Source: JAEUQQ01 sp963697285
GTDB taxonomy: Bacteria; Acidobacteriota; Vicinamibacteria; Vicinamibacterales; JAFNAJ01
DNA length: 64,000 bases
Reading direction: 5' to 3'
Assembly: GCA_963697285.1 (NCBI GenBank)
Contig: CAVONI010000004.1
Coordinates: 124,001-188,000 of the forward strand
This document shows positions 35,924-45,642 of this stretch, piece by piece. Made by a program: the position numbers and the translations under genes. Numbering within the stretch: position 1 is the first letter of the stretch; every line of letters begins with the position of its first letter. The notes under the pieces are model-generated. The model ran no database searches and was not told where the DNA came from. It saw only the letters and a list, made by a program, of their open reading frames with translations.

Positions 35924-37234
35924 CTACCTCGCCGCGCTGGCGTCGCGCAGTGGCTCCTGCTGCTGCGCGGCGTGCGCCGGCGCCACCAGCGTCGACAGCT
36001 GCGCGGCCACGAGTCGCGCGATCTGGCGCATCATCTCGCTGCCTTCACGCCCATGTCGCACCTCGGCCGCGATCACGCCGATGCATCCCTGGGGCGAGAG
36101 CAGCGGGACGGCGATCGCACCGTTCGACATCCCGTTCGTCGTCACGATCTGCACGTCGTGGAGTCTGAATGCAGCGGCCGTGACGTTGTCGGCGAACCGG
36201 TCGATGACCGGCATCCTCGCCAGCGCCTGTGGTGCATATCCGTGCGCCAGCGACGCGCGCAGGTGCTTGCCGTCAGGATCCACGAGCCACACGATGAAGC
36301 CCGGCGCGTCGAGCAACCGCGCCGAGCGCTCGAGCAGCCCCGGCAGTTCCTGCGAATCCACCAGGCGGGCGAAGTCGGTGCACAGGTCTGCGGCGGCACG
36401 GACTTCGGGGGCCTTCTTGCGATCACGCGCAGCGTGCGTCTCGTCCTGGACCGACGATGCACCAGCCGCCGACGTGGGGGCGGTCGCCGATGCCGCCGCA
36501 GCCGGGCGGGAGACCGTCGCGTCGGCCGCGACGTCTGTCGGCCTGCTCGCCCGATCGGGCATGGCGTCGCGCAACGACAGGCCGGATTCGTCGCTGACTG
36601 GCTCCGACGCCACCGTCGTGACCTCGGCGTCGGCGCGACGGGCGGGCAGCAGCAGGCCGGCGATGAGCAGCGCGAGGCCCGCACATCCGGCTGCGGCCAT
36701 GGCTTCGCGGGTGCGCACCTCGGCGATCCCGCGCTCCGAGGCGCCCGCCTCGCCGTATCGCGCCGAGTCGATCCGCTGCAACACCCCGCTGGTGCCGTCG
36801 AGCCCGTCGGCGAACAGGGTACGGGCCGCGGCGGTGCGCTCATCCCGACCAAGCTGCGCGGCCAGTTGCTGATGGAGGTCCTTGAGTTCGTCGACGTTGC
36901 CAACGGCCGCGTCGAGATCGCTGGTCGCGTCGGCCGTCTGGGTGCGCTGTCGCAGCGCCGCCACATCGGTCCGTGCGCTGTCGAGCGCGGCCAGTGCCCG
37001 CGGCATCCAGTAGTCGGCACCCTGTCCCGGGGCTACCGACGCCAGCCACGCGAGCCGCGCGTCGCTCACCGAGGTCATGGCGCGTTCTGCAGCGCGGTCG
37101 AAATCACGTGCCGTGACGCGTTGCGATCGCGCCTGGCGCTCGAAGATTGAGATGGTGTAGCCGGTTGCGGCAAGGGCAGCAACCATGACGGCGAACAACG
37201 TGAGGCGGACTCCGCGCCTATGCATCTCGCTCAT
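35924..37234 (-). CDS. Two-TM protein with helical sensor and cytoplasmic GAF domain
   Basis: 436 residues. TM1 (about 10-30, LTLFAVMVAALAATGYTISI) and TM2 (about 180-200, AAAGCAGLALLIAGLLLPAR) flank a helical four-helix-bundle-like periplasmic region. A low-complexity linker rich in Ala and Ser (about 205-270) leads to a GAF-like domain (about 280-425: GFIVWLVDPDGKHLRASLAH, GAIAVPLLSPQGCIGVIAAE). No kinase, cyclase or methyl-accepting domain follows, so the output is unknown. It is divergent from the lipid kinase gene. Confidence 0.75.
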   Translation of the reverse strand: MSEMHRRGVRLTLFAVMVAALAATGYTISIFERQARSQRVTARDFDRAAERAMTSVSDARLAWLASVAPGQGADYWMPRALAALDSARTDVAALRQRTQTADATSDLDAAVGNVDELKDLHQQLAAQLGRDERTAAARTLFADGLDGTSGVLQRIDSARYGEAGASERGIAEVRTREAMAAAGCAGLALLIAGLLLPARRADAEVTTVASEPVSDESGLSLRDAMPDRASRPTDVAADATVSRPAAAASATAPTSAAGASSVQDETHAARDRKKAPEVRAAADLCTDFARLVDSQELPGLLERSARLLDAPGFIVWLVDPDGKHLRASLAHGYAPQALARMPVIDRFADNVTAAAFRLHDVQIVTTNGMSNGAIAVPLLSPQGCIGVIAAEVRHGREGSEMMRQIARLVAAQLSTLVAPAHAAQQQEPLRDASAAR

Positions 37235-37344
37235 CCCCCGGACGAGTAAGTCACACGCTACATGCAGTGCTCGTGTGAACCGCGGGTACTATACCATGCG
37301 GTTTCAGTCGTCATTCACTGACTCGCTCGCCCCCCGGAGTGCGC

Positions 37345-38238
37345 ATGCGCATCGCCGTCATCATCAACCCGATCTCAGGCCGGCGCCACGACGACGAGCG
37401 CTCGCTGGCCCGGCATCGCGGGCTGATCGACCGCGCCGCACGCAACGCCGGCGCCGAGGTGTCGGTGCACGTCACGACGCATGCGGGGCATGCCACGGAA
37501 CTTGCGCGCACCGCCGCCGCCACCGGTTGTGCCATTGTCGCGGCCTGGGGCGGCGACGGCACGGTGAACGAGGTGGCAAGTGGGCTCGCATTCAGCCAGT
37601 CGGCGCTGGCGATCGTCCCGGCTGGCTCGGGCAACGGCCTGGCACGCGAACTCCACCTGCCGGTCGCCCCGGAGCGGGCGTTGTCGACGGCGTTCTCGAG
37701 CCCGGTGCGGACGATCGACCTCGGCGAGGTCAACGATCGGATCTTCGTCAACGTTGCCGGGATCGGGTTCGACGCCTGCGTCGCCCGGGCGTTCAACCGG
37801 CGCCGCACCGGGGGATGGGGCTTGCCGCGGTATGTCGGCCTGGCCCTGGGCGAGGCGCGCCACTATGAACCGCAGCGATACCGGGCCTCGGTCAACGGTG
37901 CGAGTCTCGACGTGCGCGCGCTCGTCATCGCCGTCGCGAACTCGGCGCAGTACGGAAACGGCGCCAGGATCGCGCCGCTGGCGCGCATCGACGACGGTGT
38001 CCTCGACATGGTCGTGATTGAAGCTGCCGAGGTCTGGAGGCTCATCCTGAGGGCGCGACGGCTGTTTGACGGGACCGTCGGCAGCGCGCCGGGCGTGCAG
38101 ACCCTGCGGATGACCGAGGCCACCATCTCGTGCGCCCTGCCCATGGAGATGCACGTGGATGGCGAACCGCTGCCGCCGGCAACCGACGCGCGCATTCGCA
38201 TCCGGCCCGCGGCGCTGCGCGTCGTCGCGCCGGCCTGA
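37345..38238 (+). CDS. Diacylglycerol/lipid kinase family protein (YegS/DgkB-like)
   Basis: 297 residues from ATG 37345, placed 6 bp after CGGAG; GTG 37339 is an alternative. The DAGK catalytic domain starts IAVIINPISGRRHDDERS and has the nucleotide motif AAWGGDGTVNEVASGLA and AIVPAGSGNGLARELHLP. The C-terminal beta-sandwich ends with MEMHVDGEPLPP, a typical DAGK-family ending. Relatives phosphorylate diacylglycerol or other lipids with ATP at the membrane. The lipid substrate cannot be told. Followed by a methyltransferase gene after 104 bp. Confidence 0.9.
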   Translation: MRIAVIINPISGRRHDDERSLARHRGLIDRAARNAGAEVSVHVTTHAGHATELARTAAATGCAIVAAWGGDGTVNEVASGLAFSQSALAIVPAGSGNGLARELHLPVAPERALSTAFSSPVRTIDLGEVNDRIFVNVAGIGFDACVARAFNRRRTGGWGLPRYVGLALGEARHYEPQRYRASVNGASLDVRALVIAVANSAQYGNGARIAPLARIDDGVLDMVVIEAAEVWRLILRARRLFDGTVGSAPGVQTLRMTEATISCALPMEMHVDGEPLPPATDARIRIRPAALRVVAPA

Positions 38239-38342
38239 CGCGCGCCTGGCGGAGCGGCCTGACGTGAGTGTGTTCCTGCCGGCCTGACGTGTGCGTGACG
38301 GGGCGGTGAACCGGGACGAGCGACGGAGACGGGAGACGTGCG

Positions 38343-39128
38343 ATGACATGCGCCGAGTACGACCGCTTCGCCGAGTTCTACGATCACGTGACGCTCTACC
38401 GCGACCGGCCCGACGTGCGTTTCTTCGTCGAGATGTCGCGCGAGGTGCCCGGGCCCGTCCTCGAGGTGGGATGCGGAACGGGGCGTGTCCTGCTGCCGTG
38501 CGCGCGCGCGGGCGCCACCATGGTCGGCCTCGATCTGTCGCCGCGGATGCTCGAGGTCGCACGGCATCGCCTTGACGAGGAACCGCCCGACGTGCGGGCG
38601 CGCGTGACGCTGATCGAGGGCGACATGCGCACGTTGGACCTCGGGCAGACGTTCGACCTGATCACCCTGCCGTTCCGTGGATTCCAGCACCTCATGACGG
38701 CAGAGGAGCAGCGGTGCGCGCTGCGTCGCCTCCGCGCTCACTTGGCACCGGGTGGCCGGCTCGTCATCGACGTGTTCAACCCATCGATTCCGTTCATGGG
38801 CGACGAGCGCTACTCGATCCATCCCATGCGCGAGCCCGAGTTCACGATGCCCGACGGACGGCGCGTCGTGCGGAGCTTCCGCATCGCCGCGCGCAGTTTC
38901 GTGCAGCAGACGCAGGAGGTGGAGTTCACCATCGACGTGACCCATCCCGACGGCCGCGAGGAGCAGCACCTGGAGCGCTTCTCGATGCGCTACCTGTTCA
39001 GGTTCGAACTCGAGTACCTGCTCGAGTGCGAGGGGTTCCGCGTCGAGGCGATCTACGGCGACTACGACAAGTCACCCTTCGGCGCGAAGTACCCCGGCGA
39101 GATCATCGCCGTGGCGCGGCTCGCGTAG
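38343..39128 (+). CDS. Class I SAM-dependent methyltransferase
   Basis: 261 residues. It begins AEYDRFAEFYDHVTLYRDRP and has motif I VLEVGCGTGRVLLPCA, the acidic end of beta2 in VGLDLSPRMLEVA, IEGDMRTLDLGQTFDLITLP and LAPGGRLVIDVFNP. The C-terminal part is beta-rich (EEQHLERFSMRYLFRFELEY). This is the methyltransferase 25/41 pattern with unknown substrate; the protein has no signal peptide. The TAG stop is provided by a family A repeat starting at 39125. Confidence 0.88.
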   Translation: MTCAEYDRFAEFYDHVTLYRDRPDVRFFVEMSREVPGPVLEVGCGTGRVLLPCARAGATMVGLDLSPRMLEVARHRLDEEPPDVRARVTLIEGDMRTLDLGQTFDLITLPFRGFQHLMTAEEQRCALRRLRAHLAPGGRLVIDVFNPSIPFMGDERYSIHPMREPEFTMPDGRRVVRSFRIAARSFVQQTQEVEFTIDVTHPDGREEQHLERFSMRYLFRFELEYLLECEGFRVEAIYGDYDKSPFGAKYPGEIIAVARLA

Positions 39129-39150
39129 GGGCCGCTCCCTGAGCGGCCCG
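39125..39150 (+). repeat. Family A REP-like palindrome (overlaps methyltransferase stop)
   Basis: GTAGGGGCCGCTCCCTGAGCGGCCCG; arms differ from other copies but still pair (GGCCGCTC / GAGCGGCC), a compensatory change that supports selection for the hairpin. Confidence 0.75.
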
Positions 39151-39206
39151 TGCGCCTCTCGCAGGCCGGCCGCGGTGGTGCACGTGGGTGCTGGCGAGGT
39201 GGCGTG

Positions 39207-40983
39207 TTACGGCATCGGCTTCAGGGGGATCACGTCGGCGCGCGGCGCGGCCTCGAACATCCGCTCGAACTTGAAGGGCGGCAGGTCGAGGAACATGGCA
39301 TCCCATTTCACGCGTTCTGACGGATTCGACGACTCGAGCCAGGTCGACGCCTTCTGCGGCTTGAGGTACTCGAGCTCGGTGAGCCGTGCGAACGCTGTCG
39401 AGTCGGGCACGGTCGCGACGATCGCGGCACGCACTTCCGGGAGGGTGTCGTAACCGAGCGGCGCCCCGATCGCGAGCGCGAGATTGCCCAGGATCTGCCA
39501 GTCGTCGCGCGCATCTCCGGGAGGCACGATGGCCTTGTTCGTCGTCTGGCACTGCCCCGACATGTTCGTGTAGGCGGCGTGCTTCTCGGCCCAGGCCGAT
39601 CCGGGGAGCACCACGTCGGCGGCGCGTGACAGATCCGTCGCGACGACGCCCTGCACGGCCAGGAAGGAGAGCGTGCCCTTCTGGCGCGCCGCAACCAGCC
39701 AGGCGACGTCGCCGAGATTGCCGGCCGGACCGGGATCGAGCACGAACACGGCCTTGACCCTGCCGCTCTCGACGAGGGTCCTGAGGGCCGAGAGGTCGGC
39801 GACGGTCGCGTTCGCATCGATCAGGCCGAGTGCCCTGGCGCCCGCGACGTTCGGCGCGTTCACCGGCGGCACCGGGAACCTGGTGTTCTCGGGCTGCTCC
39901 TTCTCGCTCGTCGTCCAGCTCACCGAGATCGCCTGCGGGGCTGCGTCGCGGAGCACTTCCTGCGCCAGCCGGCCGAGCACGAACATCTCCTCGTGCGACG
40001 CGTGGGCCGACACGAGGAACCTGAGCCCGTCGGGGCTGGCGGCCTTCAGCTTCTCGGCGACGAGCGCGAGCGCGTCGGTCCATGGACGGACCTGCTGGTT
40101 GATCAGCGGCTGCCCGAGGCGCTGGTCGCCTTCCACCCAGTGATACGTGAACCGCCCGATGTCGCACATCCAGTACCCGTTCACGTCGGGATTGAACCGC
40201 GGCGTCGTGCGAATCAGCTGCGCGCCCTTGGCCCATTCGGGCTTGGCCTTGACCCAGAGCGTCGTGTTGCAGCCCTTCTCGCAGAGCGTGCAGATCGTGT
40301 CGACCGCGTTGGGGTTGTCCCACGGGCGCGACTTGAAGCGGTAGTCGCGGGTCGTGATCGCGCCAACGGGGCAGACATCCATCAGGTTGCCTGACAGCAG
40401 CGAGTGGACACCCTCGTCGCGTGACGTGCCGATCTCGCTGTGGTAGCCCCGGTTGATGACGCCAATCTGCGGGTCACCGTCGACTTCGCGCATGAAGCGC
40501 GCGCACCGCGTGCACATGATGCACCGGTTGCGGTTGAGCATCAGCGTCGGCCCGAAGTCCACGTCGGCCTTGACGCCCTCGCCGTCGAACGTGCGCCGCT
40601 CGAATTCCATCCGGCTGTCTTTCGGGCCGAACGAGTACCGAGAAATCCTGGAGCGGGCACTCGCCGCCCTTGTCGCACACGGGGCAGTCGAGGGGATGGT
40701 TGATCAGGAGGAACTCGAACACGCCGGCGCGTGCCTCGATCACCTCGGGGGTCGAGGTGTGCACGATCATGCCGTCGCCGGCGACGACCGAGCACGAGAC
40801 CTGCAGCTTCGGCATCTTCTCGACCTTCACGAGGCAGACGCGGCAGCTGCCATCGACCCCGAGGCCGGGGTGATAGCAGTAATACGGCAGCTTGATGCCG
40901 TGCTGGATGGCAGCCTGCAAGACGGTGGTGCCCTTGGGTACCGTGAGCTCCCTGCCGTCGATCGTGAAGGTAACGGTCGTCAT
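39207..40983 (-). CDS. nuoG: NADH-quinone oxidoreductase subunit G, interrupted by a 1-base frameshift
   Basis: The first part (from ATG 40983) holds the 2Fe-2S domain (YYCYHPGLGVDGSCRVCLVK) and the NuoG 4Fe-4S motif HPLDCPVCDKGGECPLQD. The frame then leaves the family and ends at 40474. The remainder reads in another frame to 39207, with NRCIMCTRCARFMREV, LMDVCPVGAITTRDYRF and TICTLCEKGCNTTLWVKA, then a molybdopterin-type domain. Deleting one base at 40638-40639 (+ strand TACCGAG to TACGAG) joins them as CPLQDFSYSFGPKDSRMEFE, the normal NuoG continuity. It is either a sequence error or a recent mutation. Other nuo genes are not nearby. Confidence 0.88.
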
Positions 40984-41014
40984 AGATCCCCGATTCTACA
41001 CCAGCAAAACGAGA

Positions 41015-43832
41015 TCATCGGCGTCGCGAGAGCCGCACCAGTGAACCCCCGTCATCCACCCGCAGATTGCGCACCACACCGGCGGTCGGCAGCGTGTAGA
41101 CGACCTGCTGTGCCGTGATGGGAATGGTGGCCGATTGTGTCCGGCCCTGGGCATCGACGTACGACACCCGCAGGGGGAAGTCGTAGACGCGGTCGCCCTC
41201 CTGGTCGAACACGATGCGTGTCACCCCGTCGGCGACCTGCGTCGTCCACGTGACGCGGGGCACGCCGAACTCGTAGACCCACCGCTCGAAGAAGCGCTCC
41301 AGCGGCTGGCCGGACGTCTGCTCGAACGTCTGCCGCACGTCGTCGGTGCCAATCTTCCGGAAACGGCTGGTGCGGTAGAGCGTCTTGAGCGCCAGGAAGA
41401 AGCGTTCGTCGCCGAGAAGGCCCCGCAGCATGTGCAGCATCAGGGCGCTCTTGTTGTAGATGACCGCGCGGAAGACGCGCGATTCGTTCCGGATGTGGCC
41501 GAGCCGATAGCCGAGCCAGATGGGCCCCTGTCCGGTGTACTCGAAGGCGGTACGCCGCATCTTGTCGAGCACGCGGCGCACGAGCCGCGGGCCGCCACGG
41601 TGCTCGGCGTAGAGCAGCGCGAAGTACTGGGCGATCCCCTCGCTGATCCACTGCTCGTGGTAGCTCTTCCATCCAACGGCCTGGCCCCAGTACCTGGTGC
41701 GCCAGTTCATGCGCCAGGAAGAACTGCGGGAACTCGTCGAAGTAGACCGGGTCGTTCCGCCAACTGAAGGGCGTCGTGGGCAGCGGTTGGTGCAGCAGGG
41801 CGAAGTACGCCGGGCTGTGCCCACCGGGCACCTCGTTGTCGACCAGCGTCAGCGTGAACGACGGATAGGGAAGATCGCCCACGAGGCGGCCGTACACCTC
41901 GAAGATCTCGCGAGCCTGTTCGGCCAGGGCCTTGCCGCGCGACGCCTGGCGCGGGTTGGCCACCACCGACAGATCGAGCGACGTGTAGAAGGCTCCCATG
42001 GGCACCTGTCGGACGGGTGACAAGCCCGTGACGACCAACTCGCCCCTGGACTCGCCGGGTGTCGTTGGTGGATCCGCTGCCGGGGCCGAAGCTGGCGTGT
42101 CGGTCTCATCGACCGCGGGTATCGAGACTGTTGCCGCAGCCGAGGGCGACAGCTTCGTGATCACCCAGGCCAGGTACCTCACCGGTTGACTCGCGACGAA
42201 CCGGTACGTCGCCATCTCGGTGGCGGCGTCGTCGGTGCCCCGGCTCAACTCGGGGGCGCCTGCCGAGTCGCCCGAGGCCATGACCTGGTAGACGGCCGGA
42301 ACCGTGAGCCGCATCGTGGCGGTGGCGTAGTCGGAGACGGGTGCCTGCGGGTACCAGTCGTTGCGGTTCGTGAACACCCACCGTGCCTCGGGCGCGATGA
42401 GGGGCACGTCCTGGAACGGCACGCCTTCCTGCTGCACCTGCGGATCCAGGGCGAGCACCTCACGTTCGGGCGAAAGCGACTCGAGGCGGCCTCCGTACGT
42501 CACCGTGAGGGTCAACTCCTCGTCGCGGTTCGCCGGTGTGGGCAGCGAGACCAGGACGTTGTTCTGTCCGCGTACGCGGAGGGCGAGCAACCGGCCGCCG
42601 CGATCGGCCACGACCGAGCGCACCACCATCGACTCGGCCAGCTTCACGGTGAGGGTCGACAGGGAGTAGGCACGTATTCGTAACGTCATCGAGGCGCGGC
42701 CCTCCATCCACTCGCGTGCGGGCGTATAGGTCGCGTCCACCGTGTAGTTGAGGACGTCGTAATCGGAGAGTTGATCCTCGTCGTACCCGCGTCCACGCGC
42801 CGCGAGCCGCTGCTGCGATGCGTAGACCGAGATATTGCGGCGGCGTTGCCGATCGAACAGCGACACGTCCTCGGCTTCGTTCCGGGAATGGGTGTACGTG
42901 AGCGACCCGAGCTTCCGTGTCCGCACGGTGGTGAGCAGGTCACCGAAGCCTGGGATCAGCGTCCACGTGTCGCGACTGAGGTCGCTCAGGTCGAGGCTGA
43001 ACGATCGCCCGACCTCCTCGGTGAACACCTCGCGGGCGCGCGCGAACATCGTCGGGTCGACCGCACGGGGCGTCAGGGCGCTGCTGGTGAGCCGATCCCG
43101 CAGATCTTCGGGATTGACGCGAATCCAGGCGACGGTGAACGGCGCGACGAGAACGGGCTTCCCGCTGAACAGCTTGACCTGCACCTGTTCGGCTTCTGGA
43201 CGGGGAGTGAACGTCATCGTGCCGTCGCCAAGGATGACGAGAGCCGTCATGCCTGCGGGAGTCATCGCCACGAAGGCGTTGCCGGTGGCCACGTGGATCT
43301 CGACGTCTTCTGCCGTCAGCCGCAGATCGTCGACCACGTACTGTGTCGTGGTGTCGAGGGCGAGCTTGTAGAGTCCGTCGACGAGCGTGAGCCGGTCGAA
43401 CGTGACGATCAGCCACGGCGCACCCGGCAGGTTTTCGAACCGTCTGAGGTCGAGGCGCAGTGTCGTGATGCGCCCTGCGGCTTCTGTTTCGCTGAACGCC
43501 TCGACGACGATCCGGAAGCCGATGTCGGAGTCGAGGCCCGGAAGCGCGATGCGGTCGCGTTCCCTGAAGGTCGTCCGCACGGCTCCGGCCATGCCGAGGT
43601 CGTCGATCGCCGCGGTGACCTCGTCGTCGGGAACGAGAGGCCCGAAAAGGGCCCGGAGCCCTGTCGCGTCGCGCGCATTGACGAGTCGCTCGAGCGTGAG
43701 CAGGAATTCGATGGTTGGTGTGCCCGGCCGCGTCGGATTGGTGTCCTGCGCGGATCCCGGCTGCGCGGTCGCGCCGCTCACGAGAAGTCCCACGAGGCAC
43801 AGCAGCAAGAGTGTTCGGCGCATGAAGTGCAC
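41015..43832 (-). CDS. M1-family (gluzincin) metallopeptidase, interrupted by a 1-base frameshift
   Basis: Signal peptide (MRRTLLLLCLVGLLVSGATA), a long N-terminal region with beta-rich segments, and an M1 peptidase domain. The 43832 frame reaches FFLAHELAHQ and then leaves the family; the rest continues in another frame to 41015 (YWGQAVGWKSYHEQWISEGI, YNKSALMLHMLRGLLGDERF). Removing one C at 41693-41694 (+ strand TACCTGG) gives HELAHQYWGQAVGWKSYHEQ then WISEG, which restores HExxH-x18-E with the exact M1 spacing. Full product would be about 938 residues. The C terminus has a beta-rich domain. Probably exported and zinc-dependent. Confidence 0.85.
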
Positions 43833-43910
43833 GTGAGCCCGTCTGTCGCGATTGTAGTCCGGCGCAACCCCGCGTAGTCACTTCCCCCGGTTGCCCCAGC
43901 GTTTCAGGCC

Positions 43911-43930
43911 AATTGGGGTCAGACCCCAGT
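43911..43930. repeat. Family B palindrome, first of a pair
   Basis: AATTGGGGTCAGACCCCAGT, one arm slightly decayed. The gap 43833-44040 has no gene. Confidence 0.75.
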
Positions 43931-44008
43931 CGCCACGATCTTTTCTCGAGATCTCAGAAAGCGGCCAGAACCATGTCGCTCAGACTCCTGTTGGCCGCGA
44001 AGACACCG

Positions 44009-44029
44009 AATTGGGGTCAGACCCCAATT
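44009..44029. repeat. Family B palindrome, second of the pair
   Basis: AATTGGGGTC-A-GACCCCAATT, a perfect palindrome around one central base, 78 bp after the first copy. The spacer holds TCTTTTCTCGAGATCTCAGA, with its own small palindrome CTCGAG. Confidence 0.8.
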
Positions 44030-44040
44030 GACGGCAGGGG

Positions 44041-45252
44041 TCAGGGCGACAACGTGGGTTGCTGGGTGGGGAGGGGGGGGAGGCGGCGGGCGACGACGAC
44101 GGTCAGGTCGTCGGCGAGACGCTGGTCGCCCACATGCCGCTCGACCGCGGCGAACACATCGCGGCTGAGGTCAGGCGCCGTGGCGTCGGGACGCAGCGAC
44201 AGGATCTGCTCGATGCCCGCCTCGTCGAACGCCACGCCGGACTCCGATTCGGCCTCGGTGATTCCATCGCTGTAGAGCACCAGCACATCGCCGGTGTCGA
44301 ACTGACCGACCGAGGCGGCATACCTGGACTTCTTCGACAGTCCGAGTGCGATCCCTCCCTGCGCCAGGCGGGTGAACGTTCCGTCGCGCCTGCGCACGAT
44401 GGGCGGGAGGTGACCGGCGTTGACGTAGACGATCTCACCGGTGCGCGGATCGATTACTGCAAAGAACAGGGTGATGAACCGCGAAGACGGAGAGTGCCTT
44501 GCGATCTGCAGGTTGAGGCGGTCCATCAGCGCTGCCGCCTCCATGCCTTCGTCGAGCAGCGTGCGCATGATGGCGAGCAGCAGGGCCATGAGCAGTGCGG
44601 CAGGGCTGCCCTTTCCCGCCACATCGCCCACGGCGATGACCAGGCGACCGTCTGGCAGCGGGCTGATTTCGTAGAAGTCCCCGCCGACGGTGTTGGCCGG
44701 CCGCGTCACCCCGTACACCTCGATGCCGTCGGCGCGGAACGCCTCGCGCGGCAGCATCTGCTTCTGGATGTCGCGCGCGATCTCGAGATCGTTCTTCAGC
44801 GACAGCCTGTCGGCCACCTCGAGGACGACGAGCAGGTTGAGCAGCACGAACCCGACCAGGAGGAGGACGGTGCCGTCGCGCCAGGTCGGGACGATGAGCG
44901 GGATGCTGTAGGGCCCCGCCGGCGCCCACCACACGTCGAAGCCGGTGAAGAGCTCGATGAGCCCGACCAGCGACGCCACCAGCGCGACCGCGTAGAGCAG
45001 CCGCCGCGCAGGCGACAGCTTCATCGTGAACGCGAGAAACAGCTCGTGCATGCGACCCGACGCGCGTTCGTACCACCTTGCGTCGGCGTACGCGCCCGGG
45101 CGGATGTCGCGCGAGAAGTACTGATACGCCTCGCGCGTGTCACGCTTGATCAGCCGCTGCACTTCTTCGCGGGTGATGTCGCGGGTGTAAGTGTCGAAAA
45201 ACGACCGGGCCTTCGAGACCGTCGAGCTGTGCGGTGTCGTCCCTTTCGCCAC
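44041..45252 (-). CDS. Membrane-anchored SpoIIE-type PP2C phosphatase
   Basis: 403 residues. A basic N-terminal cytoplasmic region (1-80) precedes two membrane spans (about 83-105 and 128-150), a coiled linker (LEIARDIQKQMLPREAFRAD) and a SpoIIE/PPM domain (about 170-395) with GGDFYEISPLPDGRLVIAVG, DVAGKGSPAALLMALLLAIM, LYSDGITEAES and LADDLTVVVARRL. The target is presumably an anti-anti-sigma factor, not found here. The gene is followed upstream on the same strand by a small membrane protein gene 39 bp away, which may share a transcript. Confidence 0.9.
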   Translation of the reverse strand: MAKGTTPHSSTVSKARSFFDTYTRDITREEVQRLIKRDTREAYQYFSRDIRPGAYADARWYERASGRMHELFLAFTMKLSPARRLLYAVALVASLVGLIELFTGFDVWWAPAGPYSIPLIVPTWRDGTVLLLVGFVLLNLLVVLEVADRLSLKNDLEIARDIQKQMLPREAFRADGIEVYGVTRPANTVGGDFYEISPLPDGRLVIAVGDVAGKGSPAALLMALLLAIMRTLLDEGMEAAALMDRLNLQIARHSPSSRFITLFFAVIDPRTGEIVYVNAGHLPPIVRRRDGTFTRLAQGGIALGLSKKSRYAASVGQFDTGDVLVLYSDGITEAESESGVAFDEAGIEQILSLRPDATAPDLSRDVFAAVERHVGDQRLADDLTVVVARRLPPLPTQQPTLSP

Positions 45253-45291
45253 GCGCTCAGTCTACGCGAACGACCGGGGTCAGGTTCCGCT

Positions 45292-45642
45292 TCAGAAGAC
45301 GAACAGGCGCATCGGCGACACGAACAGCAGGTAGACCCAGGGCGCGATGGCCCCCGCCAGGTAGATGCCGGTCAGCAGGGCAACAATCCGGTGCACGGTC
45401 AGCAGGTGCAGGAGGCTGCCAAAGCCGATGGCCGCGAGCTTCGCGCTTGCCAGCGCCGGCCCGGCTCCCACGAGGTGAATCAAGTACGAGATGACGGGGT
45501 TGGCCTCGACCATCCGGCCGAAGGCCTGGACGCCGAGGTAGGTGAACACGCCGTCGGCGGCCTGGGCGCAGAAGAACACGAGAATCACGGCATTGCCGAA
45601 CGTCGTGTGCCGGTATTCACGAAATCTCCCCAGGGGGCCCAT
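45292..45642 (-). CDS. Small integral membrane protein (DUF5658-like)
   Basis: 116 residues with about three to four membrane spans: VILVFFCAQAADGVFTYLGV, the conserved-looking VEANPVISYLIHLVGAGPAL, and IVALLTGIYLAGAIAPWVYL. The D..xTyLGV...xEaNP pattern resembles DUF5658 proteins, whose function is unknown. It lies upstream of the SpoIIE phosphatase gene on the same strand, so co-expression is possible. Confidence 0.75.
   Translation of the reverse strand: MGPLGRFREYRHTTFGNAVILVFFCAQAADGVFTYLGVQAFGRMVEANPVISYLIHLVGAGPALASAKLAAIGFGSLLHLLTVHRIVALLTGIYLAGAIAPWVYLLFVSPMRLFVF

Noticed and set aside
40638..41694. Programmed ribosomal frameshifting at the two broken genes
   Set aside because: Neither site has a slippery heptamer or an internal Shine-Dalgarno sequence, and a shift inside nuoG and a protease zinc motif has no known precedent.
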